Source of the DNA: Pseudomonas sp. dw_612
GTDB taxonomy: Bacteria > Pseudomonadota > Gammaproteobacteria > Pseudomonadales > Pseudomonadaceae
Assembly (NCBI RefSeq): GCF_018449725.1
Contig: NZ_JAAVVC010000006.1
Coordinates: 248,001 to 312,000, forward strand
DNA: 64,000 bases
Direction: 5' to 3'
Every line of letters begins with the position of its first letter. Position 1 is the first letter of the stretch. Below the pieces are notes generated by a model. The model was not told where the DNA came from. It ran no database searches and saw only the letters and a program-made list of their open reading frames with translations. Made by a program: the position numbers and the translations under genes. Shown one piece after another: positions 54,129-63,312 of the stretch.

Positions 54129-55439
54129 TTACTTGGGATAACCGGCGCGCTTCATCTCACGTTCGGTGGTTTGCTGGGCGGCGGCCAGGGCCTGGTCGAC
54201 CGTGGTCTGGCCGATCAGCGCTGCCGAGAACGACTTGCCGACCTGCGTACCGATGCCCTGGAATTCAGGAATGGTCACCAACTGAATGCCGATATAAGGC
54301 ACAGGCTTGATGCTCGGCTTGCTCGGGTCGGCGACTTTCAGCGACTCGAGGGTCACTTTGGCGAACGGCGCGGCTTTCATGTAAGCGTCGCTGTAGGTCG
54401 AAGCCCGGGTACCTGGCGGCACGTTGGCGATGCCGTCTTTCTCGGCGACCAGTGCGCCATATTCCTTGGAAGTGGCCCAGGCGCTGAAGGTTTTCGCTGC
54501 GTCCTTGGCCTTGGAACTGGTCGGAATCGCCAGCGCCCAGGAATACAACCAGGCCGAGCCCTTGTCGGTGGTTTCGTGCGGTGCGTAGGTGAAACCCACG
54601 TGTTCGCTGACCTTGCTTTGGGTCTTGTCGGTGACGAACGAACCGGCGACGCTGGCATCGACCCAGATTGCGCACTTGCCGCTGTTGAACAGCGCCAGGT
54701 TTTCGTTGAAGCCGTTGCTGGATGCGCCCGGCGGGCCGGATTTCTTCATGGTGTCCACGTAGAAGTTCAGCGCGTTTTTCCACTCGGGACCGTTGAATTC
54801 AGGTTGCCATTTCTCATCGAACCAGCGCGCGCCAAAGGAGTTGGCGACGGTGGTGATCAGCGCCATGTTCTCGCCCCAACCGGCCTTGCCGCGCAGGCAG
54901 ATGCCGTACTGCTCTTTATCTTTGTTGGTGAGTTTGCTGGCGAATTCGCTGATCTGGGTCCAGGTCGGGTGCTCCGGCATGGTCAGCCCGGCGTCCTTGA
55001 ACAGGTCAGTGCGGTAATAGGTGATCGAACTTTCAGCGTAGAACGGCAGGGCGTACAGCGAACCCTTGACCGACAGACCTTCACGTACCGACGGGAACAC
55101 ATCGTCGAGGGCGTAGCTGGCCGGCAAGTCCTTCATGGGTTCCAGCCAACCTTTGGCGCCCCAGAGTGCCGCTTCGTACATGCCGATGGTCAGCACATCA
55201 AACTGTCCGCCCTGGGTGGCGATGTCGGTGGTCAGGCGTTGGCGCAGGACGTTTTCTTCGAGCACCACCCAATTGAGCTTGATGTCCGGATGCTCGGTCT
55301 CGAAGGTTTTCGAGAGCTTTTGCATGCGGATCATGTCGCTGTTGTTGACGGTGGCGATGGTCAGGGTCTGAGCGCCGAGGCTGACGCTGCTGAGGGTCAT
55401 GCAGGTGAGGGCAAGCAGAGCTTTTACAGAAGGTTGCAT
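54129..55439 (-). CDS. mtlE: Periplasmic polyol-binding protein
   Basis: 436 aa from ATG 55439 (AAAAGGAG 6 bases upstream). Signal peptide MQPSVKALLALTCMTLSSVSLGAQ. Family 1 solute-binding protein: LTIATVNNSDMIRMQKLSKTF, the hinge region YALPFYAESSITYYRTDLF and the DSWAIPTSS-type SWALAIPTSSKAKDAAKTF. Binds mannitol, arabitol and sorbitol for MtlFGK. First gene of the operon. Confidence 0.93.
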   Translation of the reverse strand: MQPSVKALLALTCMTLSSVSLGAQTLTIATVNNSDMIRMQKLSKTFETEHPDIKLNWVVLEENVLRQRLTTDIATQGGQFDVLTIGMYEAALWGAKGWLEPMKDLPASYALDDVFPSVREGLSVKGSLYALPFYAESSITYYRTDLFKDAGLTMPEHPTWTQISEFASKLTNKDKEQYGICLRGKAGWGENMALITTVANSFGARWFDEKWQPEFNGPEWKNALNFYVDTMKKSGPPGASSNGFNENLALFNSGKCAIWVDASVAGSFVTDKTQSKVSEHVGFTYAPHETTDKGSAWLYSWALAIPTSSKAKDAAKTFSAWATSKEYGALVAEKDGIANVPPGTRASTYSDAYMKAAPFAKVTLESLKVADPSKPSIKPVPYIGIQLVTIPEFQGIGTQVGKSFSAALIGQTTVDQALAAAQQTTEREMKRAGYPK

Positions 55440-55479
55440 CGTGCACTCCTTTTCTGTACCCGGCGGGGCCAGAAGGACG

Positions 55480-55491
55480 GTTATTGTTTTT
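55480..55491 (-). promoter_or_regulatory. A-rich Hfq/Crc-type (CA) motif in the mtlE leader
   Basis: On the minus strand AAAAACAATAAC gives consecutive AAN triplets (AAA AAC AAT AAC), matching the catabolite-activity motif AANAANAA bound by Hfq with Crc in pseudomonads. It lies about 40 bases before the ATG, in the predicted 5' leader. Expected to put mannitol uptake under carbon catabolite repression. Confidence 0.5.
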
Positions 55492-55494
55492 GTG

Positions 55495-55512
55495 TCTTCC
55501 TGCGCAGGAAGA
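55495..55512. promoter_or_regulatory. Palindrome TCTTCCTGCGCAGGAAGA in the mtlE leader
   Basis: A perfect 18-bp dyad immediately downstream of the predicted start of transcription. It may be an operator for another regulator, or an RNA hairpin next to the A-rich motif. Confidence 0.4.
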
Positions 55513-55522
55513 ATGTGCACTG

Positions 55523-55551
55523 ATTACAGCCTTCAATTGAGGTGCTGACAA
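55523..55551 (-). promoter_or_regulatory. Predicted mtlE promoter
   Basis: On the minus strand: TTGTCA, 17-base spacer, TGTAAT. Transcription would start near 55516, giving a leader of about 77 bases. The MtlR-type repeats lie directly upstream of the -35 box. Confidence 0.6.
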
Positions 55552-55561
55552 ATCATCCGTA

Positions 55562-55588
55562 GCACTTTAATCGATACTTTTTTGCACT
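55562..55588 (-). promoter_or_regulatory. Candidate MtlR binding site (two direct AGTGC repeats)
   Basis: AGTGC occurs twice 22 bases apart, separated by AAAAAAGTATCGATTAA, immediately upstream of the mtlE -35 box. Direct repeats two helical turns apart next to the -35 are the normal pattern for AraC-family activators. Assignment to MtlR is inferred from position. Confidence 0.5.
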
Positions 55589-55672
55589 GGGGTTTGGGGG
55601 GAGAGGCGGACGGAACGGTTATCTGGCGATTGGCCGGTATGGAATCCGTATTGGTTTTTGGCTTTGGAGGAG

Positions 55673-55735
55673 TATGGCTTGCCCGCGATAGCGATCTCAA
55701 GAACGCCATCGCGGGCAAGCCATGCTCCTACAGAA
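55673..55735. repeat. Short inverted repeat (GGCTTGCCCGCGATGGCG class)
   Basis: GGAGTATGGCTTGCCCGCGA and its reverse complement with a short spacer, between mtlR and the mtlE promoter. Probably ends the mtlR transcript. Confidence 0.8.
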
Positions 55736-55742
55736 AAAGCGT

Positions 55743-56648
55743 TTAACCGAGGTTTTGCTCAGTCAACCGCTGCACCGCCAACCGACGGTAATGGGAAGGG
55801 GTCATGCCCTTGAGTTGCTGAAAGCGTCGGTTGAAGTTGGAGATATTGTTGAAACCCGACTCGAAACATACATCGGTCACCGGTTTATCGCCGTCGGCCA
55901 GCAGTTCGCAAGATTTGCTGATCCGCAGGCGATTGACGAATTCGATAAAGCAGCGCCCGGTGGCTTGCTTGAACACCCGGCTGAAATACGTGGGTTTCAT
56001 GCCCAGGTGTTCGGCGACTTCTTCCAGCGGCAGTTCCCGGGCGTAATGAGCGAAGATGTAATCCACCGCCCGGTTGGTGCGATCAACGTTATGTTCATCC
56101 GCCAGTTGCGCCGTTGTTGCTCCGGACAGCAATTGGTAATCGTCGGAAGCCGCCAGCAGCTCCAGCAAAATGAAAAAATGCCCGAGTCGGGTCACACCTT
56201 TGGTGTCGGCGATACGCTGCATCAAGGTCATGGCCTGGCGAATGGTGCGCTTGCAACGGAACTCGATGCCGTACTGGGCGCGTTCCAGCAACGGGGTGAG
56301 GGTCTTGAGTTCGGCAAACACCAGGTGGCCGCTGTCGAACAACTCGTCCGTAAAGTTGACCAGCATGTCCCGTTTGGGCACCACTTCGTCTTCGGCGATC
56401 TGGCTGATCCAGTTGTGGGGCAGGTTGGGGCCGGTCAGGAATAGCGTTTCCGGGTAGAAGTTACCGATGTAGTCGCCGATGAACACCTTGCCGGAACTGG
56501 CCACGATCAGGTGCAGCTCGTATTCCTTGTGAAAATGCCAGCGCACCAGCGGGCACGGAAAACCATGCTGGCGATAGATGATGGACAACCCGTTATGGTC
56601 GTCCATCAACTCGTAGGAAGGATCGGTGATTCTGGCGGATCGGCTCAT
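55743..56648 (-). CDS. mtlR: AraC-family activator of the mannitol operon
   Basis: 301 aa. N-terminal cupin-like sensor (RWHFHKEYELHLIVASSGKVFIGDYIG) and a C-terminal double helix-turn-helix (LPLEEVAEHLGMKPTYFSRVFKQATG ... CFESGFNNISNFNRRFQQLKGMTPSHYR, in parts). Lies upstream of, and in the same direction as, mtlE, as known for P. fluorescens mtlR. It activates the operon on mannitol, sorbitol or arabitol and is itself under catabolite control in characterised strains. Confidence 0.93.
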   Translation of the reverse strand: MSRSARITDPSYELMDDHNGLSIIYRQHGFPCPLVRWHFHKEYELHLIVASSGKVFIGDYIGNFYPETLFLTGPNLPHNWISQIAEDEVVPKRDMLVNFTDELFDSGHLVFAELKTLTPLLERAQYGIEFRCKRTIRQAMTLMQRIADTKGVTRLGHFFILLELLAASDDYQLLSGATTAQLADEHNVDRTNRAVDYIFAHYARELPLEEVAEHLGMKPTYFSRVFKQATGRCFIEFVNRLRISKSCELLADGDKPVTDVCFESGFNNISNFNRRFQQLKGMTPSHYRRLAVQRLTEQNLG

Positions 56649-56719
56649 GGCAGGGCACTTTTTTTGTTATTGCACCGTGATGATGCCTCTTTCACGGCCG
56701 ACAGCGCCAGCGTCTCGAC

Positions 56720-57586
56720 TCAACCGACCCTGGGCGCTGCCTTCATGCTGTTGGCCACCCAGCAATAACCGACAATCTCTGACTCGTCGAAAAAATCGGT
56801 ACTGATGATGCTGCAGCGGGTCACCCAGTCACGCGATGAATGAAACCAGTCGTTGATGTGCTGCTGGATGTCCACCGGCCCACCGAGGAACGAGTAGCTG
56901 GTGGCGGTCAGGGACCAGAAGTAGTTGTCGCGACGAGGTGTTTCCAGGGTTCGCACGATATGTTGGCGCAACTCGCTGACATTGGTCAGGCGCTCGCCGC
57001 TCCAGTGATGCGGGACCCGTATCCAGAAAAGGTTCATATCCAGTTCCACCGAACCGCTGGCGGCCATGATCACGCGTTTCTTGCTGCTCGCGGCCTTCAG
57101 TTCGCCAAGGGTCTTGTCTTCATCCTCGGACGAGATGGCCCGCGCGCCCAGCCCTTGCACCAGCAAGTCATTGAACTGCTTGAAGTCGAAGTGCTGGTTG
57201 CCGTCACGTAACTGGTGAAAGTCGAGAATGATGAACTCATCCGGATTGCGAACCAGAAAGTCATTCACTGCGTCGATCAGTTCACCCAGTACCCGCAGGG
57301 ATTGGTAGCCATTGTGATGGAAGTAAAAAGTACCCCGGGGTGAACCCGCGCGGTAACCCAGGCGAAGGTCGAAAGCGCGGACACCATTGGCCAGTTGCCA
57401 GGCAAATGAATCGTTCTGGCAGGTGGTCCAGTTGCCGAGGACCACCTCGTAGTTGCGGGCTTTTTTATCCATGCCCGAGTTGTGCGTGCCGGGCCAGATA
57501 AGTTCGGTGAGTTTCAAGCGGTCGATGTCGGGGACTTCGCTCATCCAGCGTTGCGTATCGACATTGGAGGTGGGGCTGTTGGACAT
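56720..57586 (-). CDS. PI-PLC X-domain-like phosphodiesterase
   Basis: 288 aa. PLC-X fold: first His in IWPGTHNSGMD, FDLRLGYR with acidic ligands and second His in FYFHHNGYQSLRVLGELID, then EFIILDFHQL. Such enzymes cleave phosphatidylinositol-type lipids or GPI anchors without needing calcium. No signal peptide is visible, so it is either cytoplasmic or exported by another route. A real target in a bacterium lacking PI is unclear; relatives occur in plant- and insect-associated pseudomonads. Confidence 0.85.
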   Translation of the reverse strand: MSNSPTSNVDTQRWMSEVPDIDRLKLTELIWPGTHNSGMDKKARNYEVVLGNWTTCQNDSFAWQLANGVRAFDLRLGYRAGSPRGTFYFHHNGYQSLRVLGELIDAVNDFLVRNPDEFIILDFHQLRDGNQHFDFKQFNDLLVQGLGARAISSEDEDKTLGELKAASSKKRVIMAASGSVELDMNLFWIRVPHHWSGERLTNVSELRQHIVRTLETPRRDNYFWSLTATSYSFLGGPVDIQQHINDWFHSSRDWVTRCSIISTDFFDESEIVGYCWVANSMKAAPRVG

Positions 57587-57739
57587 ATTTCAAGGCTCCT
57601 GCCTGTGACTCGGCTCCCCATCCGTGGGGGCGAGATTTGATGAACTCGTGACCAAAGCCTAGAAGCCGGTAATGGGTTTTTCAATGCACGGAAACATTCA
57701 CATAAACATAGCGTTAAGCCAGCTACTTCACGTCAGAAA

Positions 57740-59056
57740 TCACCCGCGAGAATCAGAAGTGGATGACTCACTATGACGATTTTTCGCCTCGATCCACTGG
57801 GCCATGTACTGCGTACTTTTATGGGCATGATGGCGAAGCATGGCGCCGGTGAAGTTGTCTCGGCGTCGGTTCGCCAGGTCACGGCGACAGGCTTGCAGCC
57901 GCTCGATCAGGGCCGGGCCGTGCTCTGACTGGCGGTATTGGGCCGCGAGCAATTGGTCGCCATGCTCCTGCGCCTGAGTCCACAGCGCTTTGTCCTGATA
58001 AAGCGCTACGGCAGCGGCGGCGAGCGCATCGGCGGATTCACCCACCGCGCCCGGCCATGGCAGCCCGTCACTCATGCCTTCGGCACCGATCGGCGTGGTC
58101 ACCGTGGGTGTGCCGCACAGCATGGCGTCGACGATTTTACCCTTGATCCCCGCGCCAAACCGTAGCGGCGCCAGGCAGATTCGCGCGGCTGACATCACCT
58201 GCAACGCATCCTCCGCCCAGTTCATGATGTGAAACCCTTGCGCCGGGTTGTGCAAAGCCGTGGCCTTGGGCGGGGTGTAGGCGCCATAGAGATGCAGTTG
58301 CGCACCGGGCAATTGTTGACGGATCAACGGCCACACCGCGGTTTTCATCCAGAGCACTGCATCCCAGTTCGGCGCGTGACGGAAGTTGCCGATGCTGAGA
58401 AAGTGCGCACGCTGCTCAAACTCCGTGTGGGCCGTTGTCGGCAGGTCGGGCATCAGCGGGCACCAGTGCAACAAGTCTCGCGGCAGCCTGAACTGATCGA
58501 CCAGCAACTCGATTTCCACCGGCGAAATCATCAGGCTCAGGTCGCAGCGATACAACGCGGCAATCTCGCGTTTGGCCAGGTCAGTCCCGGCCATCAACTC
58601 GAATTCTTCGCGCAGCGCCGGGGCAAACAGTGTGCTGAAGTCGTTTTCGTCGGTGCTGGACTTCAAGCGGTCCTTGAGCCGCTGGTGCCGGGCGTGCCGC
58701 AGGCTTTGCAGGTCGGACGTTTCAAGCACCCGCAACGCATCAGGACAATGCTTTTCCACGCGCCAGCCGAACTGTTCTTCCATCATGAATTGATCAAACA
58801 ACACGATATCCGGAGCTAACTCGCCAATAAAGGTGTCGAAACTGCTGTTATTAAGCTCGATCGGGCATTCACGAATGCCCAGCGCGGCGAGGTCGGCCTT
58901 GTGCTCGCCGACACCCGCCGGGCTGCTGAACGTGATGTCCCAGCCTTCCTGCAAAAACGTCTCGAGAATTTGCATCACATGCCCACTGGCCGCCGAAGAG
59001 CGGGGTTCGGGCCAGACGTAACCAATGACCAGGACTTTGGTTGTGGGCTGACTCAT
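57740..59056 (-). CDS. Glycosyltransferase (GT4-like)
   Basis: 438 aa from ATG 59056 (MSQPTTKVLVIGYVWPEPRSSAASGHV). Two Rossmann-like halves; C-terminal donor site visible as LHLYGAYTPPK, IMNWAEDALQVMSAARICLAPLRFGAGIKGKIVDAMLCGTPTVTTPIGAEGM (pieces), typical of GT-B family 4 enzymes. Substrates unknown. It stands alone, divergent from nothing obvious, with a plain 110-base gap to the CheY-like gene. Confidence 0.85.
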   Translation of the reverse strand: MSQPTTKVLVIGYVWPEPRSSAASGHVMQILETFLQEGWDITFSSPAGVGEHKADLAALGIRECPIELNNSSFDTFIGELAPDIVLFDQFMMEEQFGWRVEKHCPDALRVLETSDLQSLRHARHQRLKDRLKSSTDENDFSTLFAPALREEFELMAGTDLAKREIAALYRCDLSLMISPVEIELLVDQFRLPRDLLHWCPLMPDLPTTAHTEFEQRAHFLSIGNFRHAPNWDAVLWMKTAVWPLIRQQLPGAQLHLYGAYTPPKATALHNPAQGFHIMNWAEDALQVMSAARICLAPLRFGAGIKGKIVDAMLCGTPTVTTPIGAEGMSDGLPWPGAVGESADALAAAAVALYQDKALWTQAQEHGDQLLAAQYRQSEHGPALIERLQACRRDLANRRRDNFTGAMLRHHAHKSTQYMAQWIEAKNRHSESSTSDSRG

Positions 59057-59170
59057 GAACGTGTTCCTTGGCGGCGGGCGATGGGGGGGGTGACGCAAAA
59101 AGGGCGCAATTAAAACACAGGATTCTGTTATCGAGCGGTTGCTACCTTTCGTTCATGCCCGGCGCGCAGT

Positions 59171-59530
59171 TCAGGCCAGCATGCCCTTGACCTTGTCCCG
59201 CAACTGGTCAATCGAGAACGGCTTGCCAATCACGTGCATACCCGCCGGCACATCGATACTTTCGGCATAACCGCTGGCAAACAGGATCGGCAGCTCCGGG
59301 CGCAGCATCCGCGCCTGGGTAGCCAATTCACGGCCGTCCATTACCGGCAAGCCCACATCCGTCATCATCAGGTCGATGTACTGGTCTTCATCATTGAGAA
59401 ATTCCAGGGCCTGTTCGCTGCCATCGGCTTCCAGTACCTTGAATTCAAGCTCCTCCAGCACATCGACGATCAGCATGCGCACGATGGCATCGTCTTCGAC
59501 GACAAGAATGATGGATGCGTTGGAGGACAT
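59171..59530 (-). CDS. Single-domain response regulator (CheY-like)
   Basis: 119 aa from ATG 59530 (MSSNASIILVVEDDAIVRML). Receiver residues present: acidic pair in VVEDD, phospho-acceptor Asp in DLMMTDVGLP, Thr/Ser position in ILFASGY and Lys in VIGKPFS. No output domain. Divergent from the large hybrid kinase and probably part of the same phosphorelay. Confidence 0.88.
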   Translation of the reverse strand: MSSNASIILVVEDDAIVRMLIVDVLEELEFKVLEADGSEQALEFLNDEDQYIDLMMTDVGLPVMDGRELATQARMLRPELPILFASGYAESIDVPAGMHVIGKPFSIDQLRDKVKGMLA

Positions 59531-59793
59531 AGTAGGGGCTCTCAAGGGTGGATTTACGGGTCGGCGGTCGATCAAAATCGCCGGTCTCTTGCTTGAGTAA
59601 ATGCCAGACCCTGACAAGTTCCCGACCCGATACAAAAAACAATAGCTGTACAAGAGGCACCAAGGATAACGCGCGGCATTGATCAAGCGCAGTTAATTGC
59701 AGGAAATTGCGGCCAAAGCTGTCAGAAAATTAGATCAACGCGCCGGTTTGGGGCAAACTCCTTGGTTTTCAACAGTTCGACAAGGCCTTCCCC

Positions 59794-62700
59794 ATGACCT
59801 CTGCGTCTTCGGTTGATGAGCAACGATTCCGTAAACTCCTGAGCCGCAACGTCAGCTTGCCGCTTGGCGTGGGTGTGATCAGCGCGGTTTTTTTTGTAGC
59901 GCTGATCACTTACCTGTTGTCTGTCATCCAATGGGTCGAACACACCGACCGGGTGATCAATAACGCCAATGAAGCGGTGAAACTGACGGTCGATCTGGAA
60001 ACCGGCATGCGCGGTTTCCTGCTCAGCGGCGACGAGCACTTCCTGGACCCGTACGAAACGGCCAGGCCGAGAATCGCAGTCGCCCTCAATACCTTGCTCG
60101 AACTGACCGCCGACAACCCGGTGCAAACTGATCGTCTGCGTCGTCTCCAGGCCTTGCAAACCGAGTGGGCCACCTACGCGCAGTCGATGATCGATTTGCA
60201 GCGCAGCAGTGGCGACTATCGCGGTGCGGTAAAGGCCGGGCGCGGCAAGCGCCTGACCGATGAAATCCGAAGCCAGTTCCAGGACGTGATCGACATGGAG
60301 CAGCAGTTGCGCACCACGCGCAACGAAGAAGTGCGCCGCACCACGATCTGGAGCATCACCCTGTACCTGCTGTTCGTGGCCGGGATCAGCACGTTGCTGG
60401 CCTACATCGGCCGGCGAGACTTGCTCAATCTTTCGCAAAACTACAGCGCCAACCTGGCCGCGCAACAGACCGCTGCCGACCGTCTGGAAAAGCAAGCCTG
60501 GCTGCGCAGCGGCCAGACTGAGCTGGCCGAGCAGGTGCTGGGGCAACTGACCCTCAACTTGCTGGGGCGCAACATTCTGCAATTCTGTGCGCAATACCTG
60601 GGTACCGCCGTGGCTGCCATTTATGTGCGCGAAGAACATGGCGGTCTCAAGCGTGTGGCCTCTTACGGTTTGTCCCGGGAACAGGAAGAGCAGGATCAAT
60701 CGATTTACGACGGCGAAGGGATTGTCGGCCAAGCGGTGAAACAGGGCCGGCTGATTCGCCTGGATGCCGTGCCGGCCGATTACTTCAAAGTCAGCTCCGG
60801 CTTGGGCGAAGGCTTGCCCCACAGCGTGCTGGTGGTGCCGACCAGCGACGATGACCGGATCAATGGCGTGATCGAACTGGGCTTCCTGCGGACCCTGGAC
60901 GAGCGTGACATCGAATTGCTTGAGCTGATTGCCGGCAACATCGGCACCTCGATCGAGGCCGCTCGCTACCGTCAACGCCTGCAAGAAGTGCTGGCCGAAA
61001 CCCAGCAGCTCAACGAAGAACTCCAGGTTCAGCAGGAAGAACTCAAGACCGCCAACGAAGAACTGGAAGAGCAGTCACGGATTCTCAAGGAGTCCCAGGC
61101 GCACCTGGAAACCCAGCAAGTGGAGCTGGAGCAAACCAACGAGCAACTGGCCGAGCAGGCGCAGATCCTCGCCGATCAGCGTGACGCGATGGACCTGAAG
61201 AACACCGAACTCAACCAGGCGCAGATTCAACTCGAAGACCGCGCCGAAGAGTTGCAGCGCTCCAGCAAGTACAAGTCCGAATTCCTCGCCAACATGTCCC
61301 ACGAACTGCGCACGCCGCTGAACAGTTCGTTGATCCTGGCCAAGCTGCTGGCGGAGAACCCGCAGGAAAACCTCAGCGCCGAACAGGTCAAGTTCGCCGA
61401 GTCGATCTATTCGGCCGGCAATGACTTGCTCAACCTGATCAACGACATTCTCGACATTTCCAAAGTCGAGGCCGGCAAGCTGGAAATGCGCCCGGAAAAC
61501 ACCAGCGTCGCCCGTCTGGTGGATGGCCTGCGCGGGATGTTCCAGCCGATGGCCACCGACAAGAAGCTGGACTTCCAGATCGAGCTGCAGGCCGGCGCGC
61601 CGATGATGATCTACACCGACCGCCAGCGCCTGGAACAGGTGATCAAGAACCTGCTGTCCAACGCGGTGAAATTCACCGAAAAAGGCAGTGTCAGCCTGAC
61701 CGTGGCCAGTCAGCCGGGCGACGGCATCGCCTTCATCATTCGCGACTCCGGGATCGGCATTGCCCCGGATCAGCAGGAAAGCATCTTCGAAGCCTTCCGT
61801 CAGGCCGATGGCACCACCAATCGCCGCTATGGCGGCACCGGGTTGGGCCTGTCGATTTCCCGGGATCTGGCGAATTTGCTGGGCGGTTCGATCAGCGTCA
61901 CCAGCGAACCGGGGCAGGGCAGTGCGTTCACCCTGGTGTTGCCGCAGCAGTACGTCGAACCGGGTGACGAACCGGTCGAGCCGATGCGCGCCACCCCGGT
62001 CGCGTACACGCCAAAACCCGTGGTCGCCGCACTGGCGCCGTTGATTGCCGAAATCGACATCCCGCGTTTCGACGATGACCGCGCCAAGGCACCGTTCGCC
62101 ACGCGCTGCATTCTGGTGGTGGAAGACGAGGTGAATTTCGCCCACATCCTCTACGACCTGGCCCACGAACTGGGTTATCAGTGCCTGGTGGCCCACGGTG
62201 CCGACGAAGGGTACGACCTGGCCAAGGAGTTCATTCCCGACGCCATCCTGCTGGACATGCGCCTGCCGGATCATTCCGGGCTGACCGTGTTGCAGCGCCT
62301 CAAGGAACATGCCGAAACCCGGCACATCCCGGTTCACGTGATCTCGGTCGAAGACCGGGTCGAAGCCGCGATGCACATGGGCGCCATCGGCTACGCGGTC
62401 AAGCCGACCACCCGCGAAGAGCTCAAGGACGTGTTCGCGCGGCTGGAGGCCAAGTTGACCCAAAAGGTCAAAAAGGTCCTGCTGGTAGAGGACGATGACT
62501 TGCAGCGCGACAGCATTGCCCGCCTGATCGGCGACGAAGACATCGAGATCACCGCCGTCGGTTTCGCCCAGGAGGCGCTGGACCTGCTGCGCACAACGAT
62601 TTTCGACTGCATGATCATCGACCTGAAGCTGCCGGACATGCTCGGCAACGATCTGCTCAAGCGCATGTCCACCGAGGATATCTGCTCGTTCCCGCCGGTG

Positions 62701-63285
62701 ATTGTCTACACCGGGCGCAACCTGACCCGTGATGAAGAAGCCGAGCTGCGCAAGTATTCGCGCTCGATCATTATCAAGGGCGCCCGCTCGCCAGAACGAC
62801 TGCTGGATGAGGTGACACTCTTTCTGCACAAAGTCGAATCCCAGTTGTCCCATGAGCGGCAGAAGATGCTCAAGACCGCGCGCAGTCGCGACAAGGTCTT
62901 CGAGGGCCGCAAGGTGCTGCTGGTGGACGACGATGTGCGCAACATCTTCGCCCTGACCAGTGCGCTGGAGCAAAAAGGCGCAGTCGTGGTCATTGGCCGG
63001 AACGGCCGTGAAGCGATTGAAAAATTGAATGAAGTCGAGGACATCGACCTGGTGCTGATGGACGTGATGATGCCGGAGATGGACGGTTTCGAGGCCACGA
63101 CCTTGATCCGCCAGGATCCGCGCTGGCGCAAACTGCCGATCATCGCCGTGACGGCCAAGGCCATGAAGGACGATCAGGAGCGCTGCCTGGCGGCAGGTTC
63201 CAACGATTACCTGGCCAAGCCGATCGACCTGGATCGCCTGTTCTCGCTGATTCGCGTGTGGTTACCGAAAATGGAACGCATCTAA
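59794..63285 (+). CDS. Large hybrid histidine kinase: CHASE3-GAF-HisKA-HATPase-REC-REC-REC
   Basis: 1163 aa. TM1 about 27-48; periplasmic CHASE3 (VDLETGMRGFLLSGDEHFLDPY); TM2 about 188-207; GAF about 245-395 (AAIYVREEHGGLKRVASYGL); coiled coil about 400-495 of EL/QQ-rich heptads; HisKA with His503 in NMSHELRTPLNSSL; ATPase with N box and GGTGLGLSISRDLA; then three receivers (LLDMRLPDHSG, IIDLKLPDMLG, LMDVMMPEMDG) each with the phospho-Asp. The cue is unknown. A CheR gene follows within 30 bases, so kinase and methyltransferase form an operon, as in Pseudomonas hybrid kinase-CheR-CheB sets. Confidence 0.93.
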   Translation: MTSASSVDEQRFRKLLSRNVSLPLGVGVISAVFFVALITYLLSVIQWVEHTDRVINNANEAVKLTVDLETGMRGFLLSGDEHFLDPYETARPRIAVALNTLLELTADNPVQTDRLRRLQALQTEWATYAQSMIDLQRSSGDYRGAVKAGRGKRLTDEIRSQFQDVIDMEQQLRTTRNEEVRRTTIWSITLYLLFVAGISTLLAYIGRRDLLNLSQNYSANLAAQQTAADRLEKQAWLRSGQTELAEQVLGQLTLNLLGRNILQFCAQYLGTAVAAIYVREEHGGLKRVASYGLSREQEEQDQSIYDGEGIVGQAVKQGRLIRLDAVPADYFKVSSGLGEGLPHSVLVVPTSDDDRINGVIELGFLRTLDERDIELLELIAGNIGTSIEAARYRQRLQEVLAETQQLNEELQVQQEELKTANEELEEQSRILKESQAHLETQQVELEQTNEQLAEQAQILADQRDAMDLKNTELNQAQIQLEDRAEELQRSSKYKSEFLANMSHELRTPLNSSLILAKLLAENPQENLSAEQVKFAESIYSAGNDLLNLINDILDISKVEAGKLEMRPENTSVARLVDGLRGMFQPMATDKKLDFQIELQAGAPMMIYTDRQRLEQVIKNLLSNAVKFTEKGSVSLTVASQPGDGIAFIIRDSGIGIAPDQQESIFEAFRQADGTTNRRYGGTGLGLSISRDLANLLGGSISVTSEPGQGSAFTLVLPQQYVEPGDEPVEPMRATPVAYTPKPVVAALAPLIAEIDIPRFDDDRAKAPFATRCILVVEDEVNFAHILYDLAHELGYQCLVAHGADEGYDLAKEFIPDAILLDMRLPDHSGLTVLQRLKEHAETRHIPVHVISVEDRVEAAMHMGAIGYAVKPTTREELKDVFARLEAKLTQKVKKVLLVEDDDLQRDSIARLIGDEDIEITAVGFAQEALDLLRTTIFDCMIIDLKLPDMLGNDLLKRMSTEDICSFPPVIVYTGRNLTRDEEAELRKYSRSIIIKGARSPERLLDEVTLFLHKVESQLSHERQKMLKTARSRDKVFEGRKVLLVDDDVRNIFALTSALEQKGAVVVIGRNGREAIEKLNEVEDIDLVLMDVMMPEMDGFEATTLIRQDPRWRKLPIIAVTAKAMKDDQERCLAAGSNDYLAKPIDLDRLFSLIRVWLPKMERI

Positions 63286-63312
63286 TGGAACGCTCCTAGT
63301 GGAAAGCTCTTA

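Noticed and set aside
61075..62973. 632-codon open frame antisense to the hybrid kinase
   Set aside because: Shadow of the kinase gene created by third-position GC bias; no ribosome-binding site or recognisable fold.
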